From Quadrisphaera sp. (GTDB taxonomy: Bacteria > Actinomycetota > Actinomycetes > Actinomycetales > Quadrisphaeraceae), in NCBI GenBank assembly GCA_029258695.1, contig JARIBR010000192.1, positions 1 to 21,783 on the forward strand: DNA of 21,783 bases, written 5' to 3'. Positions 14,422 through 21,503 of this stretch are shown here, one piece after another; positions within the stretch are counted from its first letter, which is position 1; every line of letters begins with the position of its first letter. A program made the position numbers and the translations under genes. The notes beneath the pieces were generated by a model, which saw only the letters and a program-made list of their open reading frames with translations, searched no databases and was not told the origin of the DNA.

Positions 14422-15284
14422 GCGACTCCCCCGGGGCCGCCGGCACGGGCCTGGACGTCGTCCTCGTCACCCACGACCGGCCGCAGTACACCGCGCTGTC
14501 CCTGCCGCGGCTGCTCTCCACGATGCCGCAGGACGGACGCGTGTGGGTATGGCACAACGGCGGGAACCACGAGGTCCTCGACGCGATCGAGCCGCACCTG
14601 GGCCACCCCCGGCTGCACCGCTTCCACCACTCCCCGGAGAACCTCGGGCTGCAGGCGGCGATCAACTGGGTGTGGACGCAGGCGCAGGGACGGTTCGTCT
14701 CCAAGGTCGACGACGACTCGCTCATGCAGCCCGGCTGGGTCGAGCACCTCTCCTGCGCCCTCGACACCTGGAACGGGTTCGGCGTGCTGGGATCGTGGCG
14801 CTTCCTGCCCGAGGACTGGGACGAGGAGCGGGCGTCGACGAAGATCGCCGAGATGCACGGCGTGAGGCTGCTGCGCAACCACTGGGTGCAGGGCAGCGGC
14901 CACATGCTACGGCGCGACCTCGTCACCGAGCTGGGGCCCCTGAGGCCGGGGACCAACTTCGTGGGCTGGTGCCTTCAGGCGGCGAAGAGGGGCTACGTCA
15001 ACGGCTGGCCGCTGCCGCTGGTGGCCGAGGAGCACCTCGACGACCCGCGCCACCCCCTGACGGCGTTCACCGACGAGGCCGCCTACGCCGCAGCGCTGCC
15101 GCTCTCGGCCAAGGCTACCGGCGCCACCACGCTGGCGGAGTGGCTCACCCAGACGAAGAACGATGCCGCCGCCGTACAGGGCGCCACGCTGGACCTGCGC
15201 CACTACGGCGGGTGGCGCCGCAAGGTCATCCACGCCCGACGACGGGTGCGGGCGCTGCACACCGGCAAGAACGCCTGGACGTGA
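14418..15284 (+). CDS. GT2-like glycosyltransferase
   Basis: 288 residues; ATG 14418 with GGAG just upstream overlaps the previous stop (ATGA). The N-terminus LDVVLVTHDRPQYTALSLPRLL, then WVWHNGGNHEVLDAI and ENLGLQAAINWVWTQAQG, match GT2 enzymes. FVSKVDDDSLMQPGWV supplies an acidic triplet (D98-D100) in the DxD position. Later segments are GSGHMLRRDLVTELGPL and NFVGWCLQAAKRGYVNGWPLPLVAEEHLDDPRHP, the last resembling the acceptor and catalytic region of glycosyltransferases that act on polymers. It has no membrane helix and is likely cytoplasmic. It is coupled by overlap to genes on both sides, so it is probably one step of the same repeat-unit pathway. Confidence 0.85.
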   Translation: MSDSPGAAGTGLDVVLVTHDRPQYTALSLPRLLSTMPQDGRVWVWHNGGNHEVLDAIEPHLGHPRLHRFHHSPENLGLQAAINWVWTQAQGRFVSKVDDDSLMQPGWVEHLSCALDTWNGFGVLGSWRFLPEDWDEERASTKIAEMHGVRLLRNHWVQGSGHMLRRDLVTELGPLRPGTNFVGWCLQAAKRGYVNGWPLPLVAEEHLDDPRHPLTAFTDEAAYAAALPLSAKATGATTLAEWLTQTKNDAAAVQGATLDLRHYGGWRRKVIHARRRVRALHTGKNAWT

Positions 15285-16393
15285 GCGCCGGCACGGAGCG
15301 CACCGTCGAGCCAATCTTCGGAGGGCGCCTCGACCCTGACGTCTGGCGCTCACGGCACGCGCGCGGCGAGGTCCCCGACGCGCTGCCCTACGGCCTCGAC
15401 CGCATGGCCGCCCACGGGTGGCAGACGGCACGGCCGCGAGCCGGGTGGCAGCGCACCCGCCCCGGGCAACTGCTGCGCGGGGCTGCGCGCCGTGCCGGTC
15501 ACGGATACGACTGGGGCCTCGTTCTCTCTCGCAGCGCCCGCGCCGATGCGACGCTCACCTGGGACGAGCGCGCCGGGGCTCCGCTAGCGCTGCGCCCCGG
15601 GCGGGGCCAGCCGCTGGTCACGAACGTCATCTGGGCCAGCGAGGTGGCCCAGCAACCAGGTCGACCCCCGATTGCGCTGAAGGTCGTCGGAGCGGGGCTG
15701 CGCGCCGCTGCCGGCGTCTTCGTCCACTCGAGCGGACAGGTTCCCGTGCTGGAGCAGACCTTTGGCATCGCCGGGGACCGCATCCACCCGATCCTCTTCG
15801 GGGTCGACGCCGACTTCTTCCTCCCGTCGCCACCCGAGGAGGTCGACCATGACCTGGTCATCGCCGTCGGCAACGACCGCCACCGCGACTGGCCGACCAT
15901 GCTCGCCGTCTTCGACGAGGTCCACCGCCAACGCCCGGCCACTCGGTTCCTCGTCGTCTCTCGCACGGTCGACGCCTCGCTGCTCGGCGCCAGGCCGGGC
16001 GTGGAGCACGTGATCGGCATAGCCCACGCGGCGCTGGCCCGAGCCGTGGCGCGGGCCAGCACCGCCCTGGTCCTCAGTGTCCCAAACCTTCACGTCTCCG
16101 GCGCCACGGCGATGCTCGAGGCGCTGTCCTGCGCGCGCCCGGCCGTGGCGACGGCCAACCCCGGATCGGCCGAGTACGCCGCGGCCGCGGGCGACGCGCT
16201 GACGCGAGTCCCTCCCGGCGACGTGCCGGCCGCCGCGGCTGCGCTGCTGGAGCTGCTGGAGGACCCCGCCTCAGCGGACGATCGGGGACGTCGGGGCAGG
16301 ACGGCGGTGGAGCGCGAGCTCAGCAGCGCTGCCCACGCCGAACGTCTGGCGATGGTGCTCGACGCGGTGACGACCGACCGGAGCGCACCATGA
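15281..16393 (+). CDS. GT4-like (GT-B) glycosyltransferase
   Basis: 370 residues from a GTG at 15281 in a GTGA overlap with the previous stop; the frame is open further upstream only as a shadow of the preceding gene. The N-terminal half has ADATLTWDERAGAPLAL and LVTNVIWASEVAQQPG. The donor-binding half has HPILFGVDADFFLP, DHDLVIAVGNDRHRDWPTMLAVFDEV, RFLVVSRTVD, and LVLSVPNLHVSGATAMLEALSCARPAVAT. The second Glu of the GT4 E-x7-E pair is present (E280), but the first position is Val272. The family is therefore clear at the fold level, with a divergent donor-phosphate site. It probably acts in the cytoplasm on the growing EPS lipid intermediate. It overlaps the next gene (ATGA). Confidence 0.85.
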   Translation: MSAGTERTVEPIFGGRLDPDVWRSRHARGEVPDALPYGLDRMAAHGWQTARPRAGWQRTRPGQLLRGAARRAGHGYDWGLVLSRSARADATLTWDERAGAPLALRPGRGQPLVTNVIWASEVAQQPGRPPIALKVVGAGLRAAAGVFVHSSGQVPVLEQTFGIAGDRIHPILFGVDADFFLPSPPEEVDHDLVIAVGNDRHRDWPTMLAVFDEVHRQRPATRFLVVSRTVDASLLGARPGVEHVIGIAHAALARAVARASTALVLSVPNLHVSGATAMLEALSCARPAVATANPGSAEYAAAAGDALTRVPPGDVPAAAAALLELLEDPASADDRGRRGRTAVERELSSAAHAERLAMVLDAVTTDRSAP

Positions 16394-17451
16394 CGAGCCG
16401 TCCGTGGCGCATCACGCACGTCGTCGTCTCACCGAACTTCCACGGCACGGAGCGCTACGTCGTCGAGGCCGCGAACGGTCTCGTCCGGCGCGGACACCGG
16501 GTGAGCGTGGTCGGAGGAGACACCACGGTGATGCGCCAGCTCCTCGACGCCGAGGTCGAGCACCACCGCGGGCACGACGGGAGGTCCGCTCTCACCTCCC
16601 TGCTCCGCGTCGGTCGGCAGGACATCGTCCACGCGCACCTGCTGCGCAGCGAGCGCATCGCCACGCTGGCCGCACCGGTGAACCGTGGCCGACGGCTCGT
16701 CACGGAACACCTGGCTCGAATCCCGCCCACCGGCGCGTCGGCACGCGCGCAGGAGGCGGTGCTGCGCCGCACCACGCACCAACGGGTCGCCGTCAGCCAC
16801 GCCATCGCCAGCGAGGTCCCTGGCGGCGCGACGACCCTGCACAACGGCGTGAGGAACCACGAGCTGAATCGGGGCTCCAGCGAGCGACGCGGCCGCCCAC
16901 AGAGCGTCCTGGTGGCACAGCGACTCCACCACAGCAAGGACACCGCGACGGCGGTCCGCGCGTGGGCGGTGTCTGGTCTGGCAGCGAAGGGGTGGCGGCT
17001 GCAGATCGCCGGCACGGGGCCTCAGGAGCACCAGGTGCGCACGCTCGTCGAGAACCTCGGTCTGACCGGCAGCGTCGATCTTCTCGGGTGGCGCTCGGAC
17101 GTCCACACGCTGATGGAGGAGGCCGAGGTGCTGCTGGCACCCTCCGCCATCGAGCCGCTGGGGCTCTCCGTCCTCGAAGCGATGGCGCGCGGCGTCGCGG
17201 TCGTCGCGTCTGGTGCCGCGGGTCACCTCGAGACCGTCGGGACGCTCGACGACGCCAAGATCTTCGCCATCGAGGACGACGAGCACGCGGGCGCACTCCT
17301 GCGCGGGCTCGCGGACGACGAGTCAGCACGCGTCGCTTACGGCGAACGGCTGCGGCAGACCCAGCGGCGATGGTTCGACCAGGAACGCCATGTGGAGGCG
17401 CTCGAAGCGATCTACCGCAGCGCGGGACCACGACAGGAGAGTCACGCATGA
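16390..17451 (+). CDS. GT4 family glycosyltransferase
   Basis: 353 residues; ATG 16390 overlaps the previous stop (ATGA). The N-terminal domain has the usual glycine/histidine acceptor region, VVVSPNFHGTERYVVEAANGLVRRGHRVSVVGGD, then DIVHAHLLRSERIATLA and RVAVSHAIASEV. The C-terminal domain has SVLVAQRLHHSKDTATAVRAWA, WRLQIAGTGPQEHQVRTLVENLGL, VDLLGWRSDVHTLM, and the classical E-x7-E in PSAIEPLGLSVLEAMARGVAVVAS (E255/E263). It is a retaining GT-B enzyme, probably transferring a hexose or rhamnose during EPS assembly; the exact sugar is not determinable. It sits fourth in the coupled operon. Confidence 0.9.
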   Translation: MTSRPWRITHVVVSPNFHGTERYVVEAANGLVRRGHRVSVVGGDTTVMRQLLDAEVEHHRGHDGRSALTSLLRVGRQDIVHAHLLRSERIATLAAPVNRGRRLVTEHLARIPPTGASARAQEAVLRRTTHQRVAVSHAIASEVPGGATTLHNGVRNHELNRGSSERRGRPQSVLVAQRLHHSKDTATAVRAWAVSGLAAKGWRLQIAGTGPQEHQVRTLVENLGLTGSVDLLGWRSDVHTLMEEAEVLLAPSAIEPLGLSVLEAMARGVAVVASGAAGHLETVGTLDDAKIFAIEDDEHAGALLRGLADDESARVAYGERLRQTQRRWFDQERHVEALEAIYRSAGPRQESHA

Positions 17452-18539
17452 CGAAGACATCTGGCGCCACGCACGTCCAGGACCGCAACGACGCTGCCGC
17501 CGTCGACGTCTCGATCGTCGTCGTCGGCTACGGCGCCCCGCGGTGGCTGGACCGCTGCCTGGGCTCGCTGGCCGGTGAGGGGCGACCGGTGCTGACGCAC
17601 GAGGTGGTGCTCGTCGACAACGCCTCGATCCCGGCGCTGCGCGAGACGCTGACCGCCGACCTGGAGCGCGTGCGCCTCGTCGAGCTGGAGGAGAACGTGG
17701 GCTTCGGGCGGGCGTGCAACCTCGGTGCTTCCCTGGCTCGCGGCGAGCGCGTGCTCTTCCTCAACCCCGACACCGAGGCGCTGCCCGGCGCGGTCGACGC
17801 CCTCGCCGCCTTCCTCGACGAGGACCCCTCCCGCGGGCTGGTCGGCGGCCGCACCCTCACGCCGGACCTGGCACCGGACCCGGCGTCGGTGTGGGGCGCA
17901 CCGACCCTGTGGAGCCAGGCCTGCTTCGCCACCGGGCTGAGCACCGTCCTCGCCGGCACCCGTGTCTTCGACCCGGAGTCCCTGGGGTGGTGGGGCTACG
18001 ACACCGTGCGCGAGGTCGGCGTGGTCACCGGCTGCCTGCTCATGGTCCGGCACGAGACCTTCGAGGCGCTCGGCGGATTCGACGAGTCGTTCTTCATGTA
18101 CGGCGAGGACGTGGACCTCTCGGTGCGCGCCCGCGCCGCCGGGTACCGGCCGACGTTCACGCCCACCGCCGCTGTGGTGCACGCCAAGGGCGCTACGTCG
18201 TCGTCTGCGGCGAAGGTCCTCATGGTGATGCGGGGCAAGGCAACGCTGTACCGGCGCGGCGCCAGCGCACCGGTGTGGCGGCTGTCGCGGGCGCTGCTCA
18301 CGCTCGGCGTCGCGCTGCGGGCGCTGCGGGAGCGGGCCGGCGGCAGCGGCGACCGCGCCTGGCGTACCGCCTTCGCTCAGCGCTCGTCGTGGCTGGCGGG
18401 GTGGGACGTCGTGCCGAGGCCGCCGCTGACGGTGGTCTCGGACTCGGGGCCGGCGAACCGTCTGGCCACCGCCCCGACCACCGACCCGGCGAGCGGCGTG
18501 GTCATCGACGTCACGGACCGAGACCCGGCGGTCCGCTGA
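17448..18539 (+). CDS. GT2 family glycosyltransferase, rhamnosyltransferase (WbbL)-like
   Basis: 363 residues; ATG 17448 overlaps the previous stop (ATGA) and has GGAGA about seven bases upstream. The pattern is that of WbbL-type enzymes: VSIVVVGYGAPRWLDRCLGSLA, VVLVDNAS, LEENVGFGRACNLGASLA, VLFLNPDTEALPGAV (N106-P-D108, the DxD equivalent), then VVTGCLLMVRHETFEALGGFDESFFMYGEDVDLSVRARAAGY and AVVHAKGATSS. Family members often transfer rhamnose or galactofuranose in cell-wall and O-antigen synthesis, so rhamnosyl transfer is plausible but unproven. The C-terminal 60 residues are Pro/Thr/Asp-rich and appear disordered. Confidence 0.9.
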   Translation: MTKTSGATHVQDRNDAAAVDVSIVVVGYGAPRWLDRCLGSLAGEGRPVLTHEVVLVDNASIPALRETLTADLERVRLVELEENVGFGRACNLGASLARGERVLFLNPDTEALPGAVDALAAFLDEDPSRGLVGGRTLTPDLAPDPASVWGAPTLWSQACFATGLSTVLAGTRVFDPESLGWWGYDTVREVGVVTGCLLMVRHETFEALGGFDESFFMYGEDVDLSVRARAAGYRPTFTPTAAVVHAKGATSSSAAKVLMVMRGKATLYRRGASAPVWRLSRALLTLGVALRALRERAGGSGDRAWRTAFAQRSSWLAGWDVVPRPPLTVVSDSGPANRLATAPTTDPASGVVIDVTDRDPAVR

Positions 18540-18540
18540 C

Positions 18541-19587
18541 GTGGCCATCCTCCTGGCCTGCTCGGGTGGCGGGCACCTCAAGCAGCTGCACCAGCTGGCG
18601 GACCGGCTGCCCTGGGCGGACGAGGAACGCACGTGGCTGACGTTCGACACCGGGCTGAGCCGCGGGCTGCTCGACGGCGAGGACGTCCGTTTTGCCACCT
18701 ACGCGGCGCCACGGGACGTGCTGAACATCGCCCGCAACCAGGTTCTCGGAACCCGGCTCGTCGCCTCGAGGCGGTGGACCGCGGTGGTGAGCACCGGCTC
18801 GTCGCTCGCCGTCAACGTGCTGCCGGTCGCCGCTGCCCTGGGCGTCCCCGCGTACTTCATCGAGACGGCCGCACGAGCCACGGGTCCTTCCATGACGGGG
18901 CGGATCCTGCGGCCACTGCCGCGCATCGCGACGTTCACCCAGTACCCGGCGTGGGCTGGCGGTCCGTGGCGCTACGCCGGGTCGATCTTCGACTCCTTCG
19001 AGCCCAGGCCGGCTCGGCCGCTCGCCGAGGTGGCGCTGCGCCGCGCCGTCGTGACCCTGGGAACCACCGAGTCCTACGGCTTCCGCCGCATGCTGGACGC
19101 CGCGGTGCCCGCGCTGGAGGGCGCGGACGTCCTGTGGCAGACGGGCGTGACCGACGTGACGGAGCTGACGTTCGGCGGGCAGGGCATCGACGCGCGCGAG
19201 TCGGTGCCGCACGGCGAGATGCTCGCTGCCGTCCATCAGGCGGACGTGGTCGTGGCTCACTCCGGGACCGGGGCGGCGCTCACCGCCCTGGACGCTGGTC
19301 TGTGCCCGGTGCTCGTCCCACGCCTGGCCGCGCACGGCGAGCACGTCGACGACCATCAGCTGCAGGTCGCCGCGGAGCTGGACTCCCGCGGCCTCGCGAT
19401 CTGCTGCCCGCCGGAGCGGCTGACGCGGGAGGTGCTGCTCGAGGCGGCGTCTCGCTCGGTGCGGCGTACCACGGAGCTCGAGCCCCTGAGGTTGGACGCA
19501 CCCGTGACGGCCTCCCCCCGCCGAGAGTCGTCGTCCCTTCGTCGAAACGGATCCCGACGTCGCCGGAAGAGCTTTATCGTCACGTAG
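18541..19587 (+). CDS. Alg14/Alg13-type GT28 glycosyltransferase (single chain)
   Basis: 348 residues from a GTG at 18541, one base after the previous stop. The N-terminal half begins AILLACSGGGHLKQLHQLADRLP, the glycine-rich GGGH motif (residues 9-12) of Alg14/EpsE-like acceptor domains, followed by TAVVSTGSSLAVNVLPVAAALGVPAYFIET. The C-terminal half resembles the Alg13/MurG donor domain: RRAVVTLGTTESYGFRRML, then VVVAHSGTGAALTALDAGLCPVLVPR (His240) and HGEHVDDHQLQVAAEL. Two-subunit enzymes of this type are common in EPS loci; here both halves are in one polypeptide. It likely transfers a sugar such as GlcNAc, Glc or GlcA to a lipid-linked acceptor at the membrane. The basic tail (RRNGSRRRRKSF) could bind membrane phosphates. 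It is the last glycosyltransferase gene before the RiPP cluster. Confidence 0.85.
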   Translation: MAILLACSGGGHLKQLHQLADRLPWADEERTWLTFDTGLSRGLLDGEDVRFATYAAPRDVLNIARNQVLGTRLVASRRWTAVVSTGSSLAVNVLPVAAALGVPAYFIETAARATGPSMTGRILRPLPRIATFTQYPAWAGGPWRYAGSIFDSFEPRPARPLAEVALRRAVVTLGTTESYGFRRMLDAAVPALEGADVLWQTGVTDVTELTFGGQGIDARESVPHGEMLAAVHQADVVVAHSGTGAALTALDAGLCPVLVPRLAAHGEHVDDHQLQVAAELDSRGLAICCPPERLTREVLLEAASRSVRRTTELEPLRLDAPVTASPRRESSSLRRNGSRRRRKSFIVT

Positions 19588-19589
19588 AG

Positions 19590-19622
19590 GTCACCTCAAG
19601 TGACTCTCTGGCACACGCCAGA
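19590..19622 (+). promoter_or_regulatory. Two inverted repeats in leader region of RiPP precursor gene
   Basis: GTCAC-CTCAA-GTGAC (19590-19604) is followed by the hairpin TCTGGC-ACAC-GCCAGA (19607-19622). Both lie in the 58-bp gap between the glycosyltransferase stop and the precursor ATG. The first could be an operator; the second is a small mRNA stem-loop just ahead of the GGGAG ribosome-binding site (19637-19641). No -10/-35 pair was clear. Confidence 0.4.
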
Positions 19623-19645
19623 TCTCCACCGACCTGGGAGCTCCC

Positions 19646-19798
19646 ATGAAGACCTACACGACACCCACCATCGAGGCCGTCGGCACCGTGCGTGGCCTGA
19701 CCCAGCAGGGCGGCGGCGCGAACAACGTCGACGTCGCCTACGGCACGCCGATCGACGTCAACAACCCCGACAGCTTCACGGGCTTCACCGGCAGCTGA
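19646..19798 (+). CDS. Lasso-peptide-type RiPP precursor (50 aa)
   Basis: The frame runs from ATG 19646, with GGGAG four bases upstream, to TGA 19796-19798. The protein starts MKTYTTPTIEAVGTVRGLTQ. It carries the lasso leader signature Y4-x-x-P7-x-I9 with a following Gly (G13) and LT near the leader end (T19). The likely core is in QGGGANNVDVAYGTPIDVNN followed by PDSFTGFTGS. A macrolactam from a core N-terminus at G22 to the Asp29 side chain would make an eight-residue ring; a start at Q21 would make a nine-residue ring. The tail of about 21 residues is long for this class and has no Cys, so the fold would be class II. It directly precedes B1, C and B2 genes. The peptide's target is unknown. 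Confidence 0.85.
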   Translation: MKTYTTPTIEAVGTVRGLTQQGGGANNVDVAYGTPIDVNNPDSFTGFTGS

Positions 19799-19814
19799 GG
19801 GATCAGCACCCCCT

Positions 19815-19850
19815 GGGGGGCGGCGCGACGGTTGGGCCGCCCCTCTCTTC
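19815..19850 (+). terminator. Terminator/attenuator-like hairpin between precursor and B1
   Basis: GGGGCGGC (19817-19824) pairs perfectly with GCCGCCCC (19836-19843) across an 11-base loop. G16:T44 and G15:C45 could extend the stem. It is followed by a pyrimidine run TCTCTTCC without a true T tract. Located 17 bp after the precursor stop, it probably attenuates transcription or protects the precursor mRNA 3' end, allowing more precursor than enzyme. Confidence 0.55.
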
Positions 19851-19887
19851 CACCGCGGGCGGGACCGCCCCCATCCCTGGAGATGAC

Positions 19888-20154
19888 GTGAGACTGCGCA
19901 GCGCTGACGTCAGCTGGCAGCGCGTCGGCGAGGACGCCGTGCTGCTGGACCTGAGGACCTCGACGTACTTCGCGGTCAACGCCACCGGCGCCGACCTCGT
20001 CGACGCCCTGTCCAGCGGCGAGCACACCTCGGCCGACCTCGAGGCCCTGCTGCTGGCCGACTACGACGTCGACGCGTCCCGCGCCGCCGCGGACGTCGCA
20101 GCGCTGGTCGCCGAGCTGCAGGAGCGCGAGCTGCTGGAGACCTCGGGGTCGTGA
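19888..20154 (+). CDS. PqqD-like RiPP leader-recognition protein (lasso B1)
   Basis: 88 residues from the GTG at 19888, with GGAG five bases upstream; the longer open frame overlaps the precursor gene and is discarded. The sequence VRLRSADVSWQRVGEDAVLLDLRTSTYFAVNATGADLVDAL has the PqqD/RRE pattern, in which strands display 'lldl...yf.lN.tga.l...L'. Helices follow (TSADLEALLLADYDV, AAADVAALVAELQERELLE). In lasso systems this small domain binds the precursor leader, via the YxxP motif, and hands it to the B2 peptidase. It is a stand-alone protein, the split B1/B2 arrangement normal in actinobacteria. Its stop overlaps the next start (GTGA). Confidence 0.85.
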   Translation: MRLRSADVSWQRVGEDAVLLDLRTSTYFAVNATGADLVDALSSGEHTSADLEALLLADYDVDASRAAADVAALVAELQERELLETSGS

Positions 20155-21503
20155 GCCCCTGCGCCGCGGTACCCACGCGGGGGTTCACCAGCCTCGAGCT
20201 CGGCTCCGAGCTGGACGCCGACGGCCTGTACCGCCCCACCGACGATGAGGTGGCGCTGGGCCACCTGCACGACGCAGGAGTGGGCGAGCCTCCCGTCAGC
20301 GATGCGCAGCACCGCGCCGGCTCCCTCAGCAGGCTGCGCGACCTGACGCGTGAGCCCGCCTCGCGCGGTACGGCCCGCGCCGCCCTGGAGGCCGTGCTGC
20401 TCGAGCACCTGCGGCGCGGCCTGTGCGTGGTGACGTTCTCCGGGGGGCGGGACTCCTCGGCGCTCCTCGCCCTGACCGCGCACGTCGCTGCTCGCGAGGG
20501 GCTGCCAGCACCGATCGCCGCCACGCACGACTTCCCCGGCGACCCCCACGCCGACGAGCGGGAGTGGCAGCGCGCCGTCCTCGACCACCTCGCGGGCCTG
20601 GGCACGCCCGTCGAGCACGTGCAGATTCCCTCTGCGGGCGACTTCGACCTCCTCGGCGAGACCGCTGCCGCCGGCCTGCGGGAGCACGGGCTGCTGTGGT
20701 CCGCGCCCGTCCACAGCCTCACGCCGATGTGGCGCCTGGCCCGCGGGGGCACCGTGCTCACCGGCCAGGGCGGGGACGAGGTGGTCGCCGGTCAGCGCTC
20801 CGCGCCCCTGGCGCTGCTGCGCCGGCGCCGGGGCCGGCTCCACCGCGTGCTGCCGGCCGCGGCCGTGGCGCTGGCCCCCGAGGCGGTGCGTGCTGCGGCC
20901 CGGCGCCGCAGGGAGCGGCACCTGCCCGCGCCGGGCTGGCTCACCCCGGGCGGGCTCGCCCGGGCCCGCGCGACGGACTGGGCCGGCGAGCGCGGCAGAC
21001 CCCTGCTGTTCGCCGACGCCCTCGCCGCCCACCGGCGAGACCGCGGGTTCGCCCTCGGCCTCGCGACGTCCGGGGCGCTCGCCGCGGCCGCCGGGACCGT
21101 GGAGGCCCACCCGCTCCTCGACGCCCGGTTCACCGGAGCGCTGGCCGCCGAGGGCCATCCCTTCGGCTTCGGCAACCGCACCTCGACGATGGTCCGCGTC
21201 TTCGACGGCCTGCTGCCGCGCGCCGTGCTGCACCGGAGCACCAAGGCCAGGTTCCACACACCCACGTTCGGGGTGGCGGCGCGCGCCTTCGCCGGGGAGT
21301 GGAGCGGTGACGGGCTCGACGAGGCGCTCGTCGACGCCGCTGCGCTGCGGGCCTGCTGGCTCAGCGAGGCGCCGTGGGCCGGCACGATGCTCGCCCTCCA
21401 GGCGGCGTGGCTGCACGACGCCGGCCTGCCGCGTCGCCCCGACGGCGTCGTGGGACGCGGTGCAGGCGTCGTCGCCGCATCACCCGCCGCGGCGGTGGCG
21501 TGA
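20151..21503 (+). CDS. Asparagine-synthetase-like lasso macrolactam synthetase (C protein)
   Basis: 450 residues from a GTG at 20151 in a GTGA overlap with B1. The ATP pyrophosphatase domain has the PP-loop VVTFSGGRDSSALLAL (S97-S102) and LTGQGGDEVVAG (G205-G214), the equivalents of the Asn synthetase and McjC catalytic motifs. In lasso biosynthesis the enzyme adenylates the Asp/Glu side chain and closes the ring on the core N-terminal amine. The N-terminal region before the PP-loop is only about 95 residues, and no glutaminase Cys2 is present. Typical family members carry a larger glutaminase-like N-domain, so this one appears shortened. The C-terminal part (FGNRTSTMVRVFDGLLPRAVLHRSTKARFHTPTFG) matches the helical end of the family. 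It overlaps B2 by one base (TGATG). Confidence 0.85.
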   Translation: MSPCAAVPTRGFTSLELGSELDADGLYRPTDDEVALGHLHDAGVGEPPVSDAQHRAGSLSRLRDLTREPASRGTARAALEAVLLEHLRRGLCVVTFSGGRDSSALLALTAHVAAREGLPAPIAATHDFPGDPHADEREWQRAVLDHLAGLGTPVEHVQIPSAGDFDLLGETAAAGLREHGLLWSAPVHSLTPMWRLARGGTVLTGQGGDEVVAGQRSAPLALLRRRRGRLHRVLPAAAVALAPEAVRAAARRRRERHLPAPGWLTPGGLARARATDWAGERGRPLLFADALAAHRRDRGFALGLATSGALAAAAGTVEAHPLLDARFTGALAAEGHPFGFGNRTSTMVRVFDGLLPRAVLHRSTKARFHTPTFGVAARAFAGEWSGDGLDEALVDAAALRACWLSEAPWAGTMLALQAAWLHDAGLPRRPDGVVGRGAGVVAASPAAAVA

